Positions 8,028 to 17,399 of a stretch of 64,000 nt of DNA are shown one piece after another. The stretch is from Paraburkholderia ginsengiterrae (lineage in GTDB: Bacteria > Pseudomonadota > Gammaproteobacteria > Burkholderiales > Burkholderiaceae), in the NCBI RefSeq assembly GCF_001645125.1, contig NZ_LXKA01000076.1, forward strand, positions 99,469 through 163,468. The letters run 5' to 3'. Below the pieces are notes generated by a model. The model was not told where the DNA came from. It searched no databases and was given only the letters and a program-made list of their open reading frames with translations. Position 1 is the first letter of the stretch, and each line of letters begins with the position of its first letter. A program made the translations under genes and the position numbers.

Positions 8028-8798
8028 ATGTGGCAGGAAGATCGTCATCAGAGAACTCGCGCGTTGCTGTCGACGCTTCAGCGTGTGTCGACCGAGCGGA
8101 TCATGGCGGATCTCGGGGTATCGCGCGAAACCGTGCGGCGCGATCTGCTGGACCTCGAAGCACTCGGTGAATTGCGGCGAGTGCATGGCGGCGCGATCAA
8201 GCCCGCCGACGAAGCACCCATAGCCGAACGCGCGCACATGCGCGTCAAAGCCAAAACCGCAATCGCCAAGGCGGCCACGGGTTTGGTCGCGAGCGGCCAG
8301 ACGCTGTTCATCGACGCCGGCACCACCACCGCCACGCTGGCCGAAGAACTGGCCAAGCTGGCCAATCTGACTATCGTCACCAACTCGATCGACGTCGCGT
8401 TGAAGATGCGCGCCGTGGTGGATCAAACCAAGGCCGCCAACGAAGTGATCCTGCTCGGTGGCTCGATCAGCGACCGAGCGGCGGCGACCACCGGCGCCAC
8501 CACCGTGCTCGACATTCAGCGTTATCGCGCGGACATGGCGCTGCTGTCGCCGGTCGGCGTTGACCACCGGCATGGCGCAACCAACTACGATCACGCCGAA
8601 ACCGAAGTGGCGCGCGCTATGGTCGCCAATGCGGACCGCGTCGTGATCCTCGCCGACTACAGCAAGATCGGCCAGCGCAGCCGTATTTCGTACTGCCCAC
8701 CAGATCGGATCGACGTGCTCGTCACCAACAAAAAAGCGGCCGATGCCGCCGATTTCGCAGCGCTGAAAAAGAAACTCGAAGAGATCGTGCTGGCATAA
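8028..8798 (+). CDS. DeoR/GlpR-family transcriptional regulator
   Basis: A 256-residue repressor with an N-terminal winged helix (about 5-60, including ERIMADLGVSRETVRRDL and the family-typical RVHGGAI) and a C-terminal DeoR sensor domain related to ribose-5-phosphate isomerase, which binds phosphorylated sugars (FIDAGTTTATLAEEL, IVTNSIDVAL). Family members sense phosphorylated metabolites; GlpR senses glycerol 3-phosphate. It is divergent from the ugpQ-ABC operon with a GlpR-like palindrome between them, so it most likely controls that operon and perhaps itself. AAGGGA precedes the ATG. Confidence 0.88.
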   Translation: MWQEDRHQRTRALLSTLQRVSTERIMADLGVSRETVRRDLLDLEALGELRRVHGGAIKPADEAPIAERAHMRVKAKTAIAKAATGLVASGQTLFIDAGTTTATLAEELAKLANLTIVTNSIDVALKMRAVVDQTKAANEVILLGGSISDRAAATTGATTVLDIQRYRADMALLSPVGVDHRHGATNYDHAETEVARAMVANADRVVILADYSKIGQRSRISYCPPDRIDVLVTNKKAADAADFAALKKKLEEIVLA

Positions 8799-8802
8799 GG
8801 AA

Positions 8803-8818
8803 CGGGCCTCGCGGCCCG
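8803..8818. terminator. short GC hairpin between convergent genes
   Basis: CGGGCC-TCGC-GGCCCG forms a six-bp stem with a four-base loop in the 32-base gap between the converging regulator and nptA. There is no T-run, so termination is plausible but unproven. Confidence 0.4.
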
Positions 8819-8830
8819 ATGCCCGATGGT

Positions 8831-10498
8831 CTATTCCTTCACATGCATCGTGTCGAGCGCGCGCTTGCGCAAGCGCGTGTCGTGCAGCGCGCCGGCTGCG
8901 TCGAGCACCGGATAGGCGGTCGAGCAGAACAGCGAGTTGAGCCGTTTCATGTCGCTGATCAGATCCAGATGCAGCGCACTGGTCTCGATGCTGCGCACCG
9001 TCTGCCCCGCAAGCCTGTCCAGGTGCCGGTACGAATACGCGCGCTCCAGATCGCGAAAGCGCTCCTTTTCCGCCAGCAGGCGCTCGGCGCACCGCAGATC
9101 GCTGGTCAGAAACACCGACAGTCCAAGTTGCAGATTGCTGGCGAGCCGCGTCTGCAAGTCGTCAAGTTCGCCAAGCCCTTCTTCTGAGAACGACAGACGG
9201 TGAGCGATCTTCTTTTCCTCGATGTCGCAGACGATCCGCTCGATGATGTCGCCGGCATGCTCCAGGTTGATGGTCAATGCAATGATGTCGGTCCAGCGGC
9301 GGCTCTCGGCTTCGTCGAGCTGCTCGCGCGAGATCAGCGTCAAATAGGATTTGACCGCGGCGTACAGCTCGTCCACGTCGTCGTCCATGCGGACCGTTTC
9401 CCGCGCTTTTTCCAGATTGTTGTGATGAATCAGGCCCGCGACATTGTCGAGCATTGTGCTCACGATGTCACCGATACGCAGCACCTCGCGGGCGGCATTG
9501 GCAAGCGCGAGCGTAGGCGTGGGCAGCGCGGCGGCATCCAGGTGCAACGGCCGCAGTTCGCCGTTCGACTGCGGCCGCTCGGGCAGGACGCGCACGCAGA
9601 TACGCGCCACCGGATCGATCAGCGCGAGGCACGCGCAGCAGCGCAGCGTGTTGTAGATGAGGTGAAAGCCGACCGTGGCTTCGCGCGGATTGGCGATCAG
9701 CACCGGCAGCCCGCGCGCGAGCAGCGGCGCGAACGGCAGGATCAGCAATGCGCCGGCCAGCTTGAACGCAAAGCTGCCCAACGCGAGACGCCGAGCCGCC
9801 GCGTTCTGCGCGACGGTACCGAGGAGTGCGAGCAGACCGCTGCCGAGATTCGCGCCGATCACGAGGCACAACGCGACCTTCAGCGAAATCACCCCGGATG
9901 AAGCGAGCGTGGCGGTCAGCAGGACCGCGGCCAGGCTCGAATACGACAGCACGGCGAAAGTGGCGCCGACCAATGCGTCGAGCATGGTGTCGCCGGTCAG
10001 CGCACCGAACATCACGCGCACGCCGGCGCCCTGCATCATGGGCTGGGCCGCTTGCACGATCAGATGCAGCGCCAGCAGGATCAAGCCGAGACCGATCAGC
10101 GTGCGGCCAGTCTGGCCGAGACGGGTTTCCTTGCGCGACAGGAAGAGCGGCACGCCGAGCAAGATCAGGATAGGCGACAACCAGGACAGATCGAGCGTGA
10201 GAATCCGTGCCATCAGCGCGGTACCCACGTCGGCGCCGAGCATGATCGCGAGGCCGCTGGTCAGCGACAGGAGCCCCTGCGCCGCGAACGACGTGACGAT
10301 TACCGCGGTGGCATTGCTGCTCTGCACGAGGCTCGTGACGCCGACGCCCGAGAGAAAAGCCCGCCAGCGGCTGCCGGTACTGCGCCCCAGCACCTCACGC
10401 AGATCGGAGCCGAGGACCCGCAGAATCCCGGTTCGCACAATGTGCGAACCCCACACGAGGAGTGCCACACCGGCCAGAAGGTTTAGGAGTATCAACAT
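8831..10498 (-). CDS. Na/Pi cotransporter family protein with PhoU-like tail (YjbB/NptA type)
   Basis: About 555 residues from the ATG at 10498, which gives the N-terminus MLILLNLLAGVALLVWGSHIV, colinear with E. coli YjbB. The ORF can be extended to a GTG at 10576, and ATGs at 10516 and 10528 are alternatives. The first 300 residues hold two Na/Pi repeats with the QSSNAT and SYSSLAAVLL signatures. The rest is a PhoU-like helical domain (TLALANAAREVLRIGDIV onward). E. coli YjbB is linked to phosphate export. It converges on the GlpR-type regulator and is divergent from the HAD phosphatase. Confidence 0.9.
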   Translation of the reverse strand: MLILLNLLAGVALLVWGSHIVRTGILRVLGSDLREVLGRSTGSRWRAFLSGVGVTSLVQSSNATAVIVTSFAAQGLLSLTSGLAIMLGADVGTALMARILTLDLSWLSPILILLGVPLFLSRKETRLGQTGRTLIGLGLILLALHLIVQAAQPMMQGAGVRVMFGALTGDTMLDALVGATFAVLSYSSLAAVLLTATLASSGVISLKVALCLVIGANLGSGLLALLGTVAQNAAARRLALGSFAFKLAGALLILPFAPLLARGLPVLIANPREATVGFHLIYNTLRCCACLALIDPVARICVRVLPERPQSNGELRPLHLDAAALPTPTLALANAAREVLRIGDIVSTMLDNVAGLIHHNNLEKARETVRMDDDVDELYAAVKSYLTLISREQLDEAESRRWTDIIALTINLEHAGDIIERIVCDIEEKKIAHRLSFSEEGLGELDDLQTRLASNLQLGLSVFLTSDLRCAERLLAEKERFRDLERAYSYRHLDRLAGQTVRSIETSALHLDLISDMKRLNSLFCSTAYPVLDAAGALHDTRLRKRALDTMHVKE

Positions 10499-10598
10499 AA
10501 GGCACTGCGCGTCCATTCCTGCTGCCATGACCCGAACCGCGTGCCGCGTGAACCGGCACCCGGGCGTATATGACACTAGTGTTGCACATTTTTGCCTT

Positions 10599-10604
10599 AT
10601 TGTA
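10599..10604 (-). promoter_or_regulatory. -10 box (TACAAT) upstream of the Na/Pi gene
   Basis: TACAAT on the minus strand lies about 100 bases before the preferred start. Next to it is a perfect ten-base palindrome, ACACTAGTGT (10573-10582), in the presumed transcribed leader. No clear -35 is visible. Confidence 0.35.
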
Positions 10605-10709
10605 ATTTTGTGCTTTTAAATATACGCTCGCGCAACACCGTGGATGACTGTGCGTCGGCTCATGGCCGGTCATGCGGTTAGTTCAACCACTTAATCACAA
10701 GGACTCTGA

Positions 10710-11393
10710 ATGAGCCGCAACCTCGCGCTGTTCGACCTGGACCACACCTTGCTGCCGCTCGACAGCGACCAGGCGTGGGCCCACTTTATCGCCGGATTGG
10801 GAATCGAGGGCGCGGCGCGCCACGCGCGGGAAATCGACGAGTACTACCAGCAGTATGTGGCCGGCACACTCGATATGTCCGCCTATCTGAACTACACGCT
10901 GGCGCCGCTCGCCCGCCACTCGCGCGAACAGCTCGACGCATGGCACGTGCAATTCATGCAGGAAGTAATTGCACCGGCTATCCTGCCGGCGGCGCGCGAA
11001 CTCGTGCAACGGCATATTGAAGCGGGCGACCTGTGCTGCATCGTCACCGCGACCAATGTGTTCATAACCGAGCCGATCGGCAAGGCGCTCGGCTTCGACC
11101 ATCTGCTGGGAATCGAACTTGGCACGGAAGGAGGAGATCCGTCGGCGCGCTTTACCGGGACCGCGGTCGGCATACCCACGTTCCGCGAAGGCAAGATTGC
11201 GCGCACCGAGAGCTGGCTGGCCTCGCTCGGTCAGCGCCTCGAGGATTTTCCGCAGAGCTGGTTCTATAGCGATTCGATCAACGACGTGCCCTTGCTGGAA
11301 CGCGTCACGCATCCCGTCGCGACCAATCCCGATCCGCGTTTGCGCGCCATCGCCACGCAGCGCGGCTGGCCGGTGATCGAGCTGTTTGCGTAA
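10710..11393 (+). CDS. HAD-superfamily phosphatase (SerB/IB type)
   Basis: 227 residues with the HAD motifs: I, DLDHT (Asp9 nucleophile, Asp11 general acid); II, CIVTAT; III/IV, a conserved Lys in REGKIAR and YSDSINDVPLL. The small helical cap after motif I marks it as subfamily IB, which includes phosphoserine phosphatase, histidinol-phosphatase and related enzymes. The substrate is not readable from sequence. It is divergent from the Na/Pi transporter and convergent with the tau genes. Confidence 0.85.
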   Translation: MSRNLALFDLDHTLLPLDSDQAWAHFIAGLGIEGAARHAREIDEYYQQYVAGTLDMSAYLNYTLAPLARHSREQLDAWHVQFMQEVIAPAILPAARELVQRHIEAGDLCCIVTATNVFITEPIGKALGFDHLLGIELGTEGGDPSARFTGTAVGIPTFREGKIARTESWLASLGQRLEDFPQSWFYSDSINDVPLLERVTHPVATNPDPRLRAIATQRGWPVIELFA

Positions 11394-11420
11394 GTCTGAG
11401 CCTGAGCCGCAGCGGCCACG

Positions 11421-12302
11421 CTACCCGCGCCCTTTCCAAGGCACGAGCCGCCGCTCCAGCGCACGCATGCCGAGATCGAAGAGCCAGGCAATCAGACCGA
11501 TCAGCACGATGCCCATCACCACCACATCGGTACGCAGGAAGCTCGATGCGTTGAGCACCATCTGACCCAGGCCCGCGGTGGCCGCCACCATCTCGGCGGC
11601 AACCAGCGTGGTCCAGCCGAAGCCGATCGCGATACGCAGGCCGGTCAGGATCTCCGGCAGCGCAGCCGGCAAGACCACATGACGCACGATCTGCGAGAAC
11701 CGGCCGCCTAGCGAATAGGCGGCATGAATCTGTTCGACGGTCGCGCTGCGCGCGCCGGCGCGTGCGGCCATGGCAATCGGCGCAAAGCAGGCCAGATAGA
11801 TCACGACGATCTTCGCCGTTTCGTCAATGCCGAACCAGATCACCACCAGCGGCAAATAGGCGAGCGGCGGCAGCGGCCGGTAGAACTCGAGCGGCGGATC
11901 GAGCAGGCCGCGCGCGACCCGGCTCACCCCCATCAGGATGCCGACCGGCACAGCCGTGAGCGCGGCTAGCGCAAACGCGCCGAACACGCGCAAGGCGCTC
12001 CACGCGAGGTGCTCGGAGAGCGGCAAGCCGCCCTGAATGCGTCCATGCCACGCGTCGAGAAATGCGGCCACCACGGCTTCGGGCGTCGGCAGAAAGAGGG
12101 GCGGCAGCCAGTGCAAATGCGTGGCCAGCCACCACAACGCGGCGAGCGTGGTGACCGACGCCGCGCTCAATGCCGCGGTCGGACCTTCGCCCGGCAAGCG
12201 CCAGCCGTGCGAGGGCCGCGCCGTCCGTTGCGGCCGTTCGTTGATCCGCTCGCCAGCGCGAGCGAGCGGCACATTGTTCAATGATTCACGCGACACCGTC
12301 AC
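11421..12302 (-). CDS. tauC: sulfonate/taurine ABC importer permease (TauC/SsuC family)
   Basis: 293 residues with about six membrane spans after a 45-residue N-terminal tail, and the EAA-type loop ([24 protein letters not shown]) of the TauC/SsuC/NitT permease family. The start is a GTG overlapping the stop of tauB by four bases (GTGA), so it is translationally coupled. It is the third gene of a leftward tauA-tauB-tauC set. No TauD dioxygenase lies next to it. Taurine versus another aliphatic sulfonate cannot be settled here. Confidence 0.87.
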   Translation of the reverse strand: MTVSRESLNNVPLARAGERINERPQRTARPSHGWRLPGEGPTAALSAASVTTLAALWWLATHLHWLPPLFLPTPEAVVAAFLDAWHGRIQGGLPLSEHLAWSALRVFGAFALAALTAVPVGILMGVSRVARGLLDPPLEFYRPLPPLAYLPLVVIWFGIDETAKIVVIYLACFAPIAMAARAGARSATVEQIHAAYSLGGRFSQIVRHVVLPAALPEILTGLRIAIGFGWTTLVAAEMVAATAGLGQMVLNASSFLRTDVVVMGIVLIGLIAWLFDLGMRALERRLVPWKGRG

Positions 12303-13096
12303 GACACCACCTCTTCCTGATTGCGTTCATGCAGGCGGCGCACCAGCCGCTCACGCCACTCGATGAAATCCGCCGACGACTTCACCGCGCGCGCATCGCG
12401 CGTCTCGAGGAAACGTCGCGCGAACGGTAGATCGTAGCTATCAGCGATGCGCCCCGGTCCCGGCGTCATGACGACGAGACGGGTTGCAAGAAAGAGCGCC
12501 TCCTCGACGCTATGCGTGATGAAGAACACCGTCTTGCGCGTGCGACCCCACACGTCGAGCACGAGTTCCTGCATCGACTCGCGCGTCATCGCGTCGAGCG
12601 CGCCCATTGGCTCATCCATCAGCAACACCTGCGGATCGCTCGCCAGCGCGCGTGCAATGCCCACGCGCTGCTGCATGCCGCCTGAGAGCGCATAGACCCG
12701 CGAGCGTGCATACCGCTCGAGTCCGACGAGTCTCAACATGTCCAGCGCGATGCGCTCGCGCTCCGGCTTCGGCACGCGCTGAAAGCGCAAACCGAGCGCC
12801 ACGTTGTCGAGCACGTCGAGCCACGGCATCAGCGCATACTTTTGGAACACCACGCCGCGATCGGCGCCGGGTCCGAGCACTTGCTCGCCGTTCAGCCGCA
12901 CTTCCCCTTCGGTCGGCGGAATAAAGCCGGCAATGCAGTTGAGCAAGGTGGTCTTGCCGCAGCCCGACGCGCCCAGCGCGACTACGAACTCGCCGGGCTC
13001 GATGCGCAAATCGACATCGGCGAGCGCAACATGCGGCGGGGCGCCACGCGCGCCTTCGTAGGCGACATGCAGCCGCCGGATTTCAAGAGCGCTCAT
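12299..13096 (-). CDS. tauB: sulfonate/taurine ABC importer ATPase (TauB/SsuB family)
   Basis: 265 residues with Walker A GASGCGKT (42-49), signature LSGGMQQR, Walker [14 protein letters not shown] and the H-loop FITHSVEEA. The sequence [15 protein letters not shown] is typical of the nitrate/sulfonate/taurine ATPase family. It lies between the binding-protein gene (42 bases upstream) and the coupled permease, and powers import of an alkylsulfonate as sulfur source. Confidence 0.88.
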   Translation of the reverse strand: MSALEIRRLHVAYEGARGAPPHVALADVDLRIEPGEFVVALGASGCGKTTLLNCIAGFIPPTEGEVRLNGEQVLGPGADRGVVFQKYALMPWLDVLDNVALGLRFQRVPKPERERIALDMLRLVGLERYARSRVYALSGGMQQRVGIARALASDPQVLLMDEPMGALDAMTRESMQELVLDVWGRTRKTVFFITHSVEEALFLATRLVVMTPGPGRIADSYDLPFARRFLETRDARAVKSSADFIEWRERLVRRLHERNQEEVVS

Positions 13097-13138
13097 CGCC
13101 CGACCTCATGAAGCATGATTGGAAATTGCACGCGACGC

Positions 13139-14161
13139 TCAGCGCGCCGCGCGTTGCACGAATTGCGGATCGACGCCGCTGGAGTAGTCGGCCAGCACGT
13201 TCTGAATCGTGCCTTGCGTCTTCAGAAACGCGGCGGTGGCAGCGAGCGACTTCGCAGCACCCGATTGCGCGCCGCCGCCAAGCCATGCCGTCGACGCCTG
13301 CTGCGCCGGGGTCGGGAATGCGTACAGCGCGAGACTTGCCGGCACATCCTGCGCACTCGCGCCGGACTCCTGCGCAACCGCTTCGACCTGCGGCGACGTC
13401 GCGGTCCACGCGGACGTGTGGTCGCGGTAATTCGCGTCGGTCGTGGCCAGCACCTTCACGAAACGCGTGACGAACTCGGCGTTCTGACTGGCGAACTTGC
13501 GATCGACGACGAAGCCGTCGAAGGTCGCCTTGCCGGTTTGCTGCGCGACCTGCCCCGAGGTGATCAGCACCTTGCCGTTCTTTTTCACTTTAGCCAGCAC
13601 AGGGTCCCAGATATACGTCGCGTCGATGTCACCACGCTCCCACGCCGCCGCGACTTCAGGCGGGCGCAGGTTGACGATTTTGACGTCGGACGGATTCACG
13701 CCGGCGTTCTGCAGGGCGACCAGCGTATGAAAGTGCGAGGTCGACACGAACGGCACACCAATTTTCTTGCCTTTCAGACCGGCGACGTTCGTCACATTCG
13801 AGCCATCACGCGCGACCAGTGCCTCGGCGTCGTTGATGTTGTCGAGAATCCAGAAGAGCGAGATATCCACACCTTGCGACAGACCGGCGGCAATCGGACT
13901 CGAACCGGCTTCACCGAGTTGCACCGAGCCGGACGCCAGCGCGCGTATCACGTCGGCACCGCTGCCGAGCTTGCGATAGGTGACTTTGTAGCCGGTGGCT
14001 TTCTCCACTTCACCGGTGGCCTGCGCGTAGCGCCACGGCACCACCATGTCCTGATACGCAATCACGACTTCCTTGGTATCGGCGTGCGCCGCGGATGCGA
14101 ACGGCGCGGACAGTGCGAGCAGCGTGGCGAATGCGGCAATTGGGCGACGGAAGCGGTTCAT
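13139..14161 (-). CDS. tauA: taurine-type periplasmic binding protein (TauA)
   Basis: 340 residues from the ATG at 14161, which has AAGAGG upstream; a longer ORF to 14233 adds an implausible leader. The signal peptide is RRPIAAFATLLALSAPFASA, cut before the mature N-terminus. The mature part has the TauA pattern (VVIAYQDMVVPWRYAQA, GSADVIRALASGSVQLGEAG, GVDISLFWILDNINDAEALV). It captures taurine or a related sulfonate in the periplasm and heads the tauABC set. The 242 bases between its start and the next gene hold its promoter region but no clear consensus. Confidence 0.9.
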   Translation of the reverse strand: MNRFRRPIAAFATLLALSAPFASAAHADTKEVVIAYQDMVVPWRYAQATGEVEKATGYKVTYRKLGSGADVIRALASGSVQLGEAGSSPIAAGLSQGVDISLFWILDNINDAEALVARDGSNVTNVAGLKGKKIGVPFVSTSHFHTLVALQNAGVNPSDVKIVNLRPPEVAAAWERGDIDATYIWDPVLAKVKKNGKVLITSGQVAQQTGKATFDGFVVDRKFASQNAEFVTRFVKVLATTDANYRDHTSAWTATSPQVEAVAQESGASAQDVPASLALYAFPTPAQQASTAWLGGGAQSGAAKSLAATAAFLKTQGTIQNVLADYSSGVDPQFVQRAAR

Positions 14162-14403
14162 CGGGAAGCCTCTTGAATCGATGTTGTTCGGGAGGCTTTC
14201 GACTATAGGCAGTTTGTTCGCGGCCTGTTCCAATTAATCCGCAATTGCTAATCACGCTGTTCGAGCATTGCTTTTCGTGTTCGGTTGGTTGGCGGCGGCC
14301 GCCGGCGCGGACAGTCAAGCGGTTCCAGCGAATGATGACGGCTCGCGACCCCAGTCCGCAAGTAGGCTGTTCGGCAGATTGACCTCGAAAGGACTGCGGC
14401 GGG

Positions 14404-14883
14404 ATGATCTTTGTGTCACCCACATTTCGCATTCCTATGATCGCCTTTCTTAGTCACCTGAGCTGGCTGTTCTTCAATATCGGCGTGCCGGTTTGCGCGC
14501 CTATTGCGCTGCTGCCTTTGTTAAATTTTTCGCGCTTCTATCGGCATACGTCGAAAGGCATAGCGATACGGGCCGTGCAGGACGGGCAGCTTTTCTGGGT
14601 GGTCATTTCGATGAGTGCGAGCGCGTGCTACGAGATCGGATCCGCGCTGGGTGAGTCAACCTCCGACGGCGCAAGGGCCTTCATGTTTGCCGGACTGCTT
14701 TGGCATGGCATCGCCATCGTGGGCGCTTCGATTCTCGTGTCGTTCGGTTCCGCCGACTCGACGCCACACCCAACTTACAGGCACAGCGGCGAGGTCCCTG
14801 ACCACAGGCTCATGTGGCTGTCATTTATCATGACGGCAATCATCGCCGCATCATATTTTCTATCTCATTATTCGTTAACCTAA
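14404..14883 (+). CDS. small polytopic membrane protein of unknown function
   Basis: 159 residues with four predicted membrane spans (about residues 17-43, 62-80, 90-112 and 133-153) joined by short charged loops. I do not recognise the family. An AAAGGA element ten bases upstream supports the ATG at 14404, and an ATG at 14437 is an alternative. Its composition is less GC-rich than its neighbours. It lies alone between tauA and the 44-residue gene, on the opposite strand to both flanking operons, which hints at accessory origin. Confidence 0.65.
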   Translation: MIFVSPTFRIPMIAFLSHLSWLFFNIGVPVCAPIALLPLLNFSRFYRHTSKGIAIRAVQDGQLFWVVISMSASACYEIGSALGESTSDGARAFMFAGLLWHGIAIVGASILVSFGSADSTPHPTYRHSGEVPDHRLMWLSFIMTAIIAASYFLSHYSLT

Positions 14884-14903
14884 TTAATTTATTCCCACTG
14901 CGA

Positions 14904-14909
14904 TATACT
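14904..14909 (+). promoter_or_regulatory. -10 box (TATACT) for the 44-residue gene
   Basis: TATACT sits 28 bases before the start codon in an AT-rich gap (14884-14937). The -35 position reads TAATTA, a poor match. Confidence 0.35.
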
Positions 14910-14937
14910 TTCGACGAACCATCCGTGGAGAAGCCCT

Positions 14938-15072
14938 ATGCCCAACCTTATTGACTACATCATTGAGAATCGAGCACTGCGCGACCGCTTCATCGACTTC
15001 ATGTTTCCTTTCACGATCATCGGCGGAACGCTTTCCTCGATCTGCATGCTGCTCGCGCGGTATTACCGGTAA
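14938..15072 (+). CDS. 44-residue single-span membrane protein, unknown function
   Basis: A short ORF with a good ribosome site (GGAGAAG, six bases before the ATG). The start is charged and amphipathic (MPNLIDYIIENRALRDRFID), followed by one hydrophobic span (FMFPFTIIGGTLSSICMLLA) and a basic end (RYYR). A TATACT box (14904-14909) lies upstream and a strong terminator follows the stop by 26 bases, so this looks like a complete one-gene unit. No function can be assigned. The four-span protein just upstream could be a partner, but they need not be linked. Confidence 0.6.
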   Translation: MPNLIDYIIENRALRDRFIDFMFPFTIIGGTLSSICMLLARYYR

Positions 15073-15098
15073 CTCACGCGACCAGATCGCGCAAAAGA

Positions 15099-15123
15099 AA
15101 AAGCCCGCAACGTGCGGGCTTTT
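15099..15123. terminator. bidirectional rho-independent terminator
   Basis: AAAAGCCCGCA, loop ACG, TGCGGGCTTTT: an 11-bp stem with T-runs on both strands. It ends the 44-residue gene on the plus strand and lipA on the minus strand. Confidence 0.9.
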
Positions 15124-15150
15124 CTTCAACCACGCTACGACCTGAAGTGC

Positions 15151-16158
15151 TCAGACCACGCCAGCGCCATGCGCCTGCAAGTCGGCGTGATAGCTCGACC
15201 GAACCATCGCACCCACTGCCGCGTGCGTGAAGCCCATCTTGTACGCTTCTTCCTCGTACATCTTGAACGTGTCCGGGTGCACATACGAGCGCACCGGCAG
15301 ATGGTGTTCCGACGGCTGCAGATACTGGCCGATCGTCAGCATGTCCACGTCGTGCTCGCGCAGGTCGCGCATCACTTGCAAAATTTCTTCTTCGGTTTCA
15401 CCCAGGCCGACCATCAGACCCGACTTGGTAGCGACGTCCGGATGCAGCGCCTTGAAGTCCTTCAGCAGCTTCAGCGAATGCGCGTAGTCCGAACCCGGCC
15501 GCGCTTCCTTGTACAGACGCGGCACCGTTTCGAGGTTGTGGTTCATCACATCGGGCGGAGCGGCATTCAGAATGCCGATCGCGCGATCAAGGCGGCCGCG
15601 GAAGTCCGGCGTCAGAATTTCGATGCGCGTTTCCGGCGAAAGCTCGCGCGTCTGACGGATACATTCCACGAAGTGGGCGGCACCGCCGTCACGCAAATCG
15701 TCGCGGTCCACGCTGGTGATCACCACGTACTTCAGCTTGAGCGCGGCGATGGTGCGCGCCAGATTGCCGGGCTCGTCCGCGTCGAGCGGATCCGGACGGC
15801 CGTGGCCGACGTCGCAGAACGGGCAGCGGCGCGTGCACTTGTCGCCCATGATCATGAAGGTCGCGGTGCCTTTGCCGAAGCATTCACCGATGTTCGGGCA
15901 GCTCGCTTCTTCACACACCGTATGCAGATTGTGCTCACGCAGAATCTGCTTGATTTCGTAGAAGCGCGAATTGCCGGTCGCCGCTTTGACGCGGATCCAA
16001 TCCGGTTTCTTCAGCTTTTCGATCGGAACGATCTTGATCGGAATACGGGCGGTCTTGGCTTGCGCCTTCTGTTTCGCGGTGGCGTCGTAGGCGGAGGCGG
16101 AAGCCGGCACGGCATCAGGAGCGGAGGAAGCTGCGGGGTTCGCGGTAACGTCTGTCAT
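15151..16158 (-). CDS. lipA: lipoyl synthase LipA
   Basis: A radical-SAM enzyme that inserts two sulfurs into protein-bound octanoyl groups to make lipoyl cofactor for PDH, OGDH and the glycine cleavage system. I use the ATG at 16158 (335 residues), 13 bases after lipB; a longer ORF overlaps lipB. The auxiliary [4Fe-4S] cysteines are C82, C87 and C93 ([12 protein letters not shown]) and the radical-SAM cysteines C108, C112 and C115 (CTRRCPFC). The first 35 residues are a low-complexity Ala-rich extension. It pairs with lipB, which supplies the octanoyl substrate. Confidence 0.97.
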   Translation of the reverse strand: MTDVTANPAASSAPDAVPASASAYDATAKQKAQAKTARIPIKIVPIEKLKKPDWIRVKAATGNSRFYEIKQILREHNLHTVCEEASCPNIGECFGKGTATFMIMGDKCTRRCPFCDVGHGRPDPLDADEPGNLARTIAALKLKYVVITSVDRDDLRDGGAAHFVECIRQTRELSPETRIEILTPDFRGRLDRAIGILNAAPPDVMNHNLETVPRLYKEARPGSDYAHSLKLLKDFKALHPDVATKSGLMVGLGETEEEILQVMRDLREHDVDMLTIGQYLQPSEHHLPVRSYVHPDTFKMYEEEAYKMGFTHAAVGAMVRSSYHADLQAHGAGVV

Positions 16159-16171
16159 TCGTTCGGTCCAG

Positions 16172-16897
16172 TCAGGCGGTGCGCGCACCGGCCTGTGGTT
16201 GGGCGACGGCCGCGGGACTGCCGTCGAGGTTTGCGGTGAGGCTTGCTGCAAAGGTTCGCGCTACGTCGTCCCAGCCGGCGGTAACGCCAAGCGTTGCCAT
16301 GTCGACTGTTTCGAGCCCCGCGTAGCCGCATGGGTTGATGGCCAGAAACGGCCGCAAATCCATGTTCACGTTCAGGCTGACGCCGTGATAGCTGCAGCCA
16401 TTGCGGATTTTCAAACCCAGCGCCGCGATCTTGGCGCCGGCGTGCAGCCCGACGTCCGGCCCGGGCGCCACGTAGATACCGGGGGCACCCGCCTTTCGTT
16501 CACCCGCGAGATTATACGCTGCAAGGGTGTCGATCACGGCTTGCTCGATCCGAGTGACCATCTCACGCACCATCAGCTTGCGTCGGCGCAAGTCGAGCAG
16601 CAGGTAGGCGACCACCTGGCCGGGCCCGTGATACGTGATCTGGCCGCCCCGGTCGACTTTCACCAGAGGAATGCCGCTGTCGGCGGCCAGCAGATGGGCT
16701 GGATCGCCCGCCTGGCCGAGGGTGAAGACGGGTGGGTGTTCGACCAGCCAGATTTCGTCGGGCGTGTCAGCCGTGCGCTCGTCGGTAAACGCTCGCATGG
16801 CTTCGAAACTGGCTTCGTAGGGTTCGCTGCCGCGCCAGCGCAGCGTAGGCGCGGCCGTGACGGACAAGGGAGACGGGGAAAGCGGGGTGGCACACAT
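16172..16897 (-). CDS. lipB: octanoyl-[ACP]:protein N-octanoyltransferase LipB
   Basis: Transfers octanoate from acyl carrier protein to lipoyl domains, the first step of lipoate synthesis. 241 residues. Family motifs are [29 protein letters not shown], the catalytic Lys in [18 protein letters not shown] and the acyl-accepting Cys in [13 protein letters not shown]. It is immediately upstream of lipA in one leftward operon. Confidence 0.96.
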   Translation of the reverse strand: MCATPLSPSPLSVTAAPTLRWRGSEPYEASFEAMRAFTDERTADTPDEIWLVEHPPVFTLGQAGDPAHLLAADSGIPLVKVDRGGQITYHGPGQVVAYLLLDLRRRKLMVREMVTRIEQAVIDTLAAYNLAGERKAGAPGIYVAPGPDVGLHAGAKIAALGLKIRNGCSYHGVSLNVNMDLRPFLAINPCGYAGLETVDMATLGVTAGWDDVARTFAASLTANLDGSPAAVAQPQAGARTA

Positions 16898-17043
16898 AAT
16901 GCCGCCAGTTTACCGAAATCTGGGAAACCCCGCCGGAAGTGGGTGCATTGGACCCGCCGGTTCAGGGACACGCGGGCTGGCGGTCGCGCGGCCTGGGCCC
17001 TCCGCCAACCGCCCTTACGCCAGAACCGCGCGCCACCCTGTCA

Positions 17044-17370
17044 TCAAACCGTGCGCCAGCCGCCCCGCACGCGCAACGCCAGCCGTTCGCCGACCCGGGC
17101 AAACCAGTTCAGCGCACGCTGATCGCAGCGCGTCGGCACGGTGAACACGACCTTCGCAAACGTGCCGCCCTCCGCGCTCAGCCACAGCCGTTCGCCGCGC
17201 CGCAGCCGCAGCGTATTGCCGGGTTGCAGCCAGTAATCTTCAGTATCGTCGCTGCGTGTGACCCAGACCGCACCGCCATGCACCACGAGCTTGGTGCTGC
17301 GCGCCACCTTCATCGGAAGCGTTTCGCCACTGCGGATTTCAAGCGCGATACTAGAGGAAATTTCTCGCAT
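17044..17370 (-). CDS. DUF2917 family protein
   Basis: A 108-residue cupin-like protein of a family common in Burkholderiales and without known function (LVVHGGAVWVTRSDDTEDYW, LRLRRGERLWLSAEG). It is divergent from a LysR regulator, with 98 bases between the two starts. Its distance from lipB (146 bases) and the divergent regulator suggest separate control from the lip operon. Confidence 0.75.
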   Translation of the reverse strand: MREISSSIALEIRSGETLPMKVARSTKLVVHGGAVWVTRSDDTEDYWLQPGNTLRLRRGERLWLSAEGGTFAKVVFTVPTRCDQRALNWFARVGERLALRVRGGWRTV

Positions 17371-17399
17371 GATGCCCTCGCCAAAGGTTGATTCGTGAC

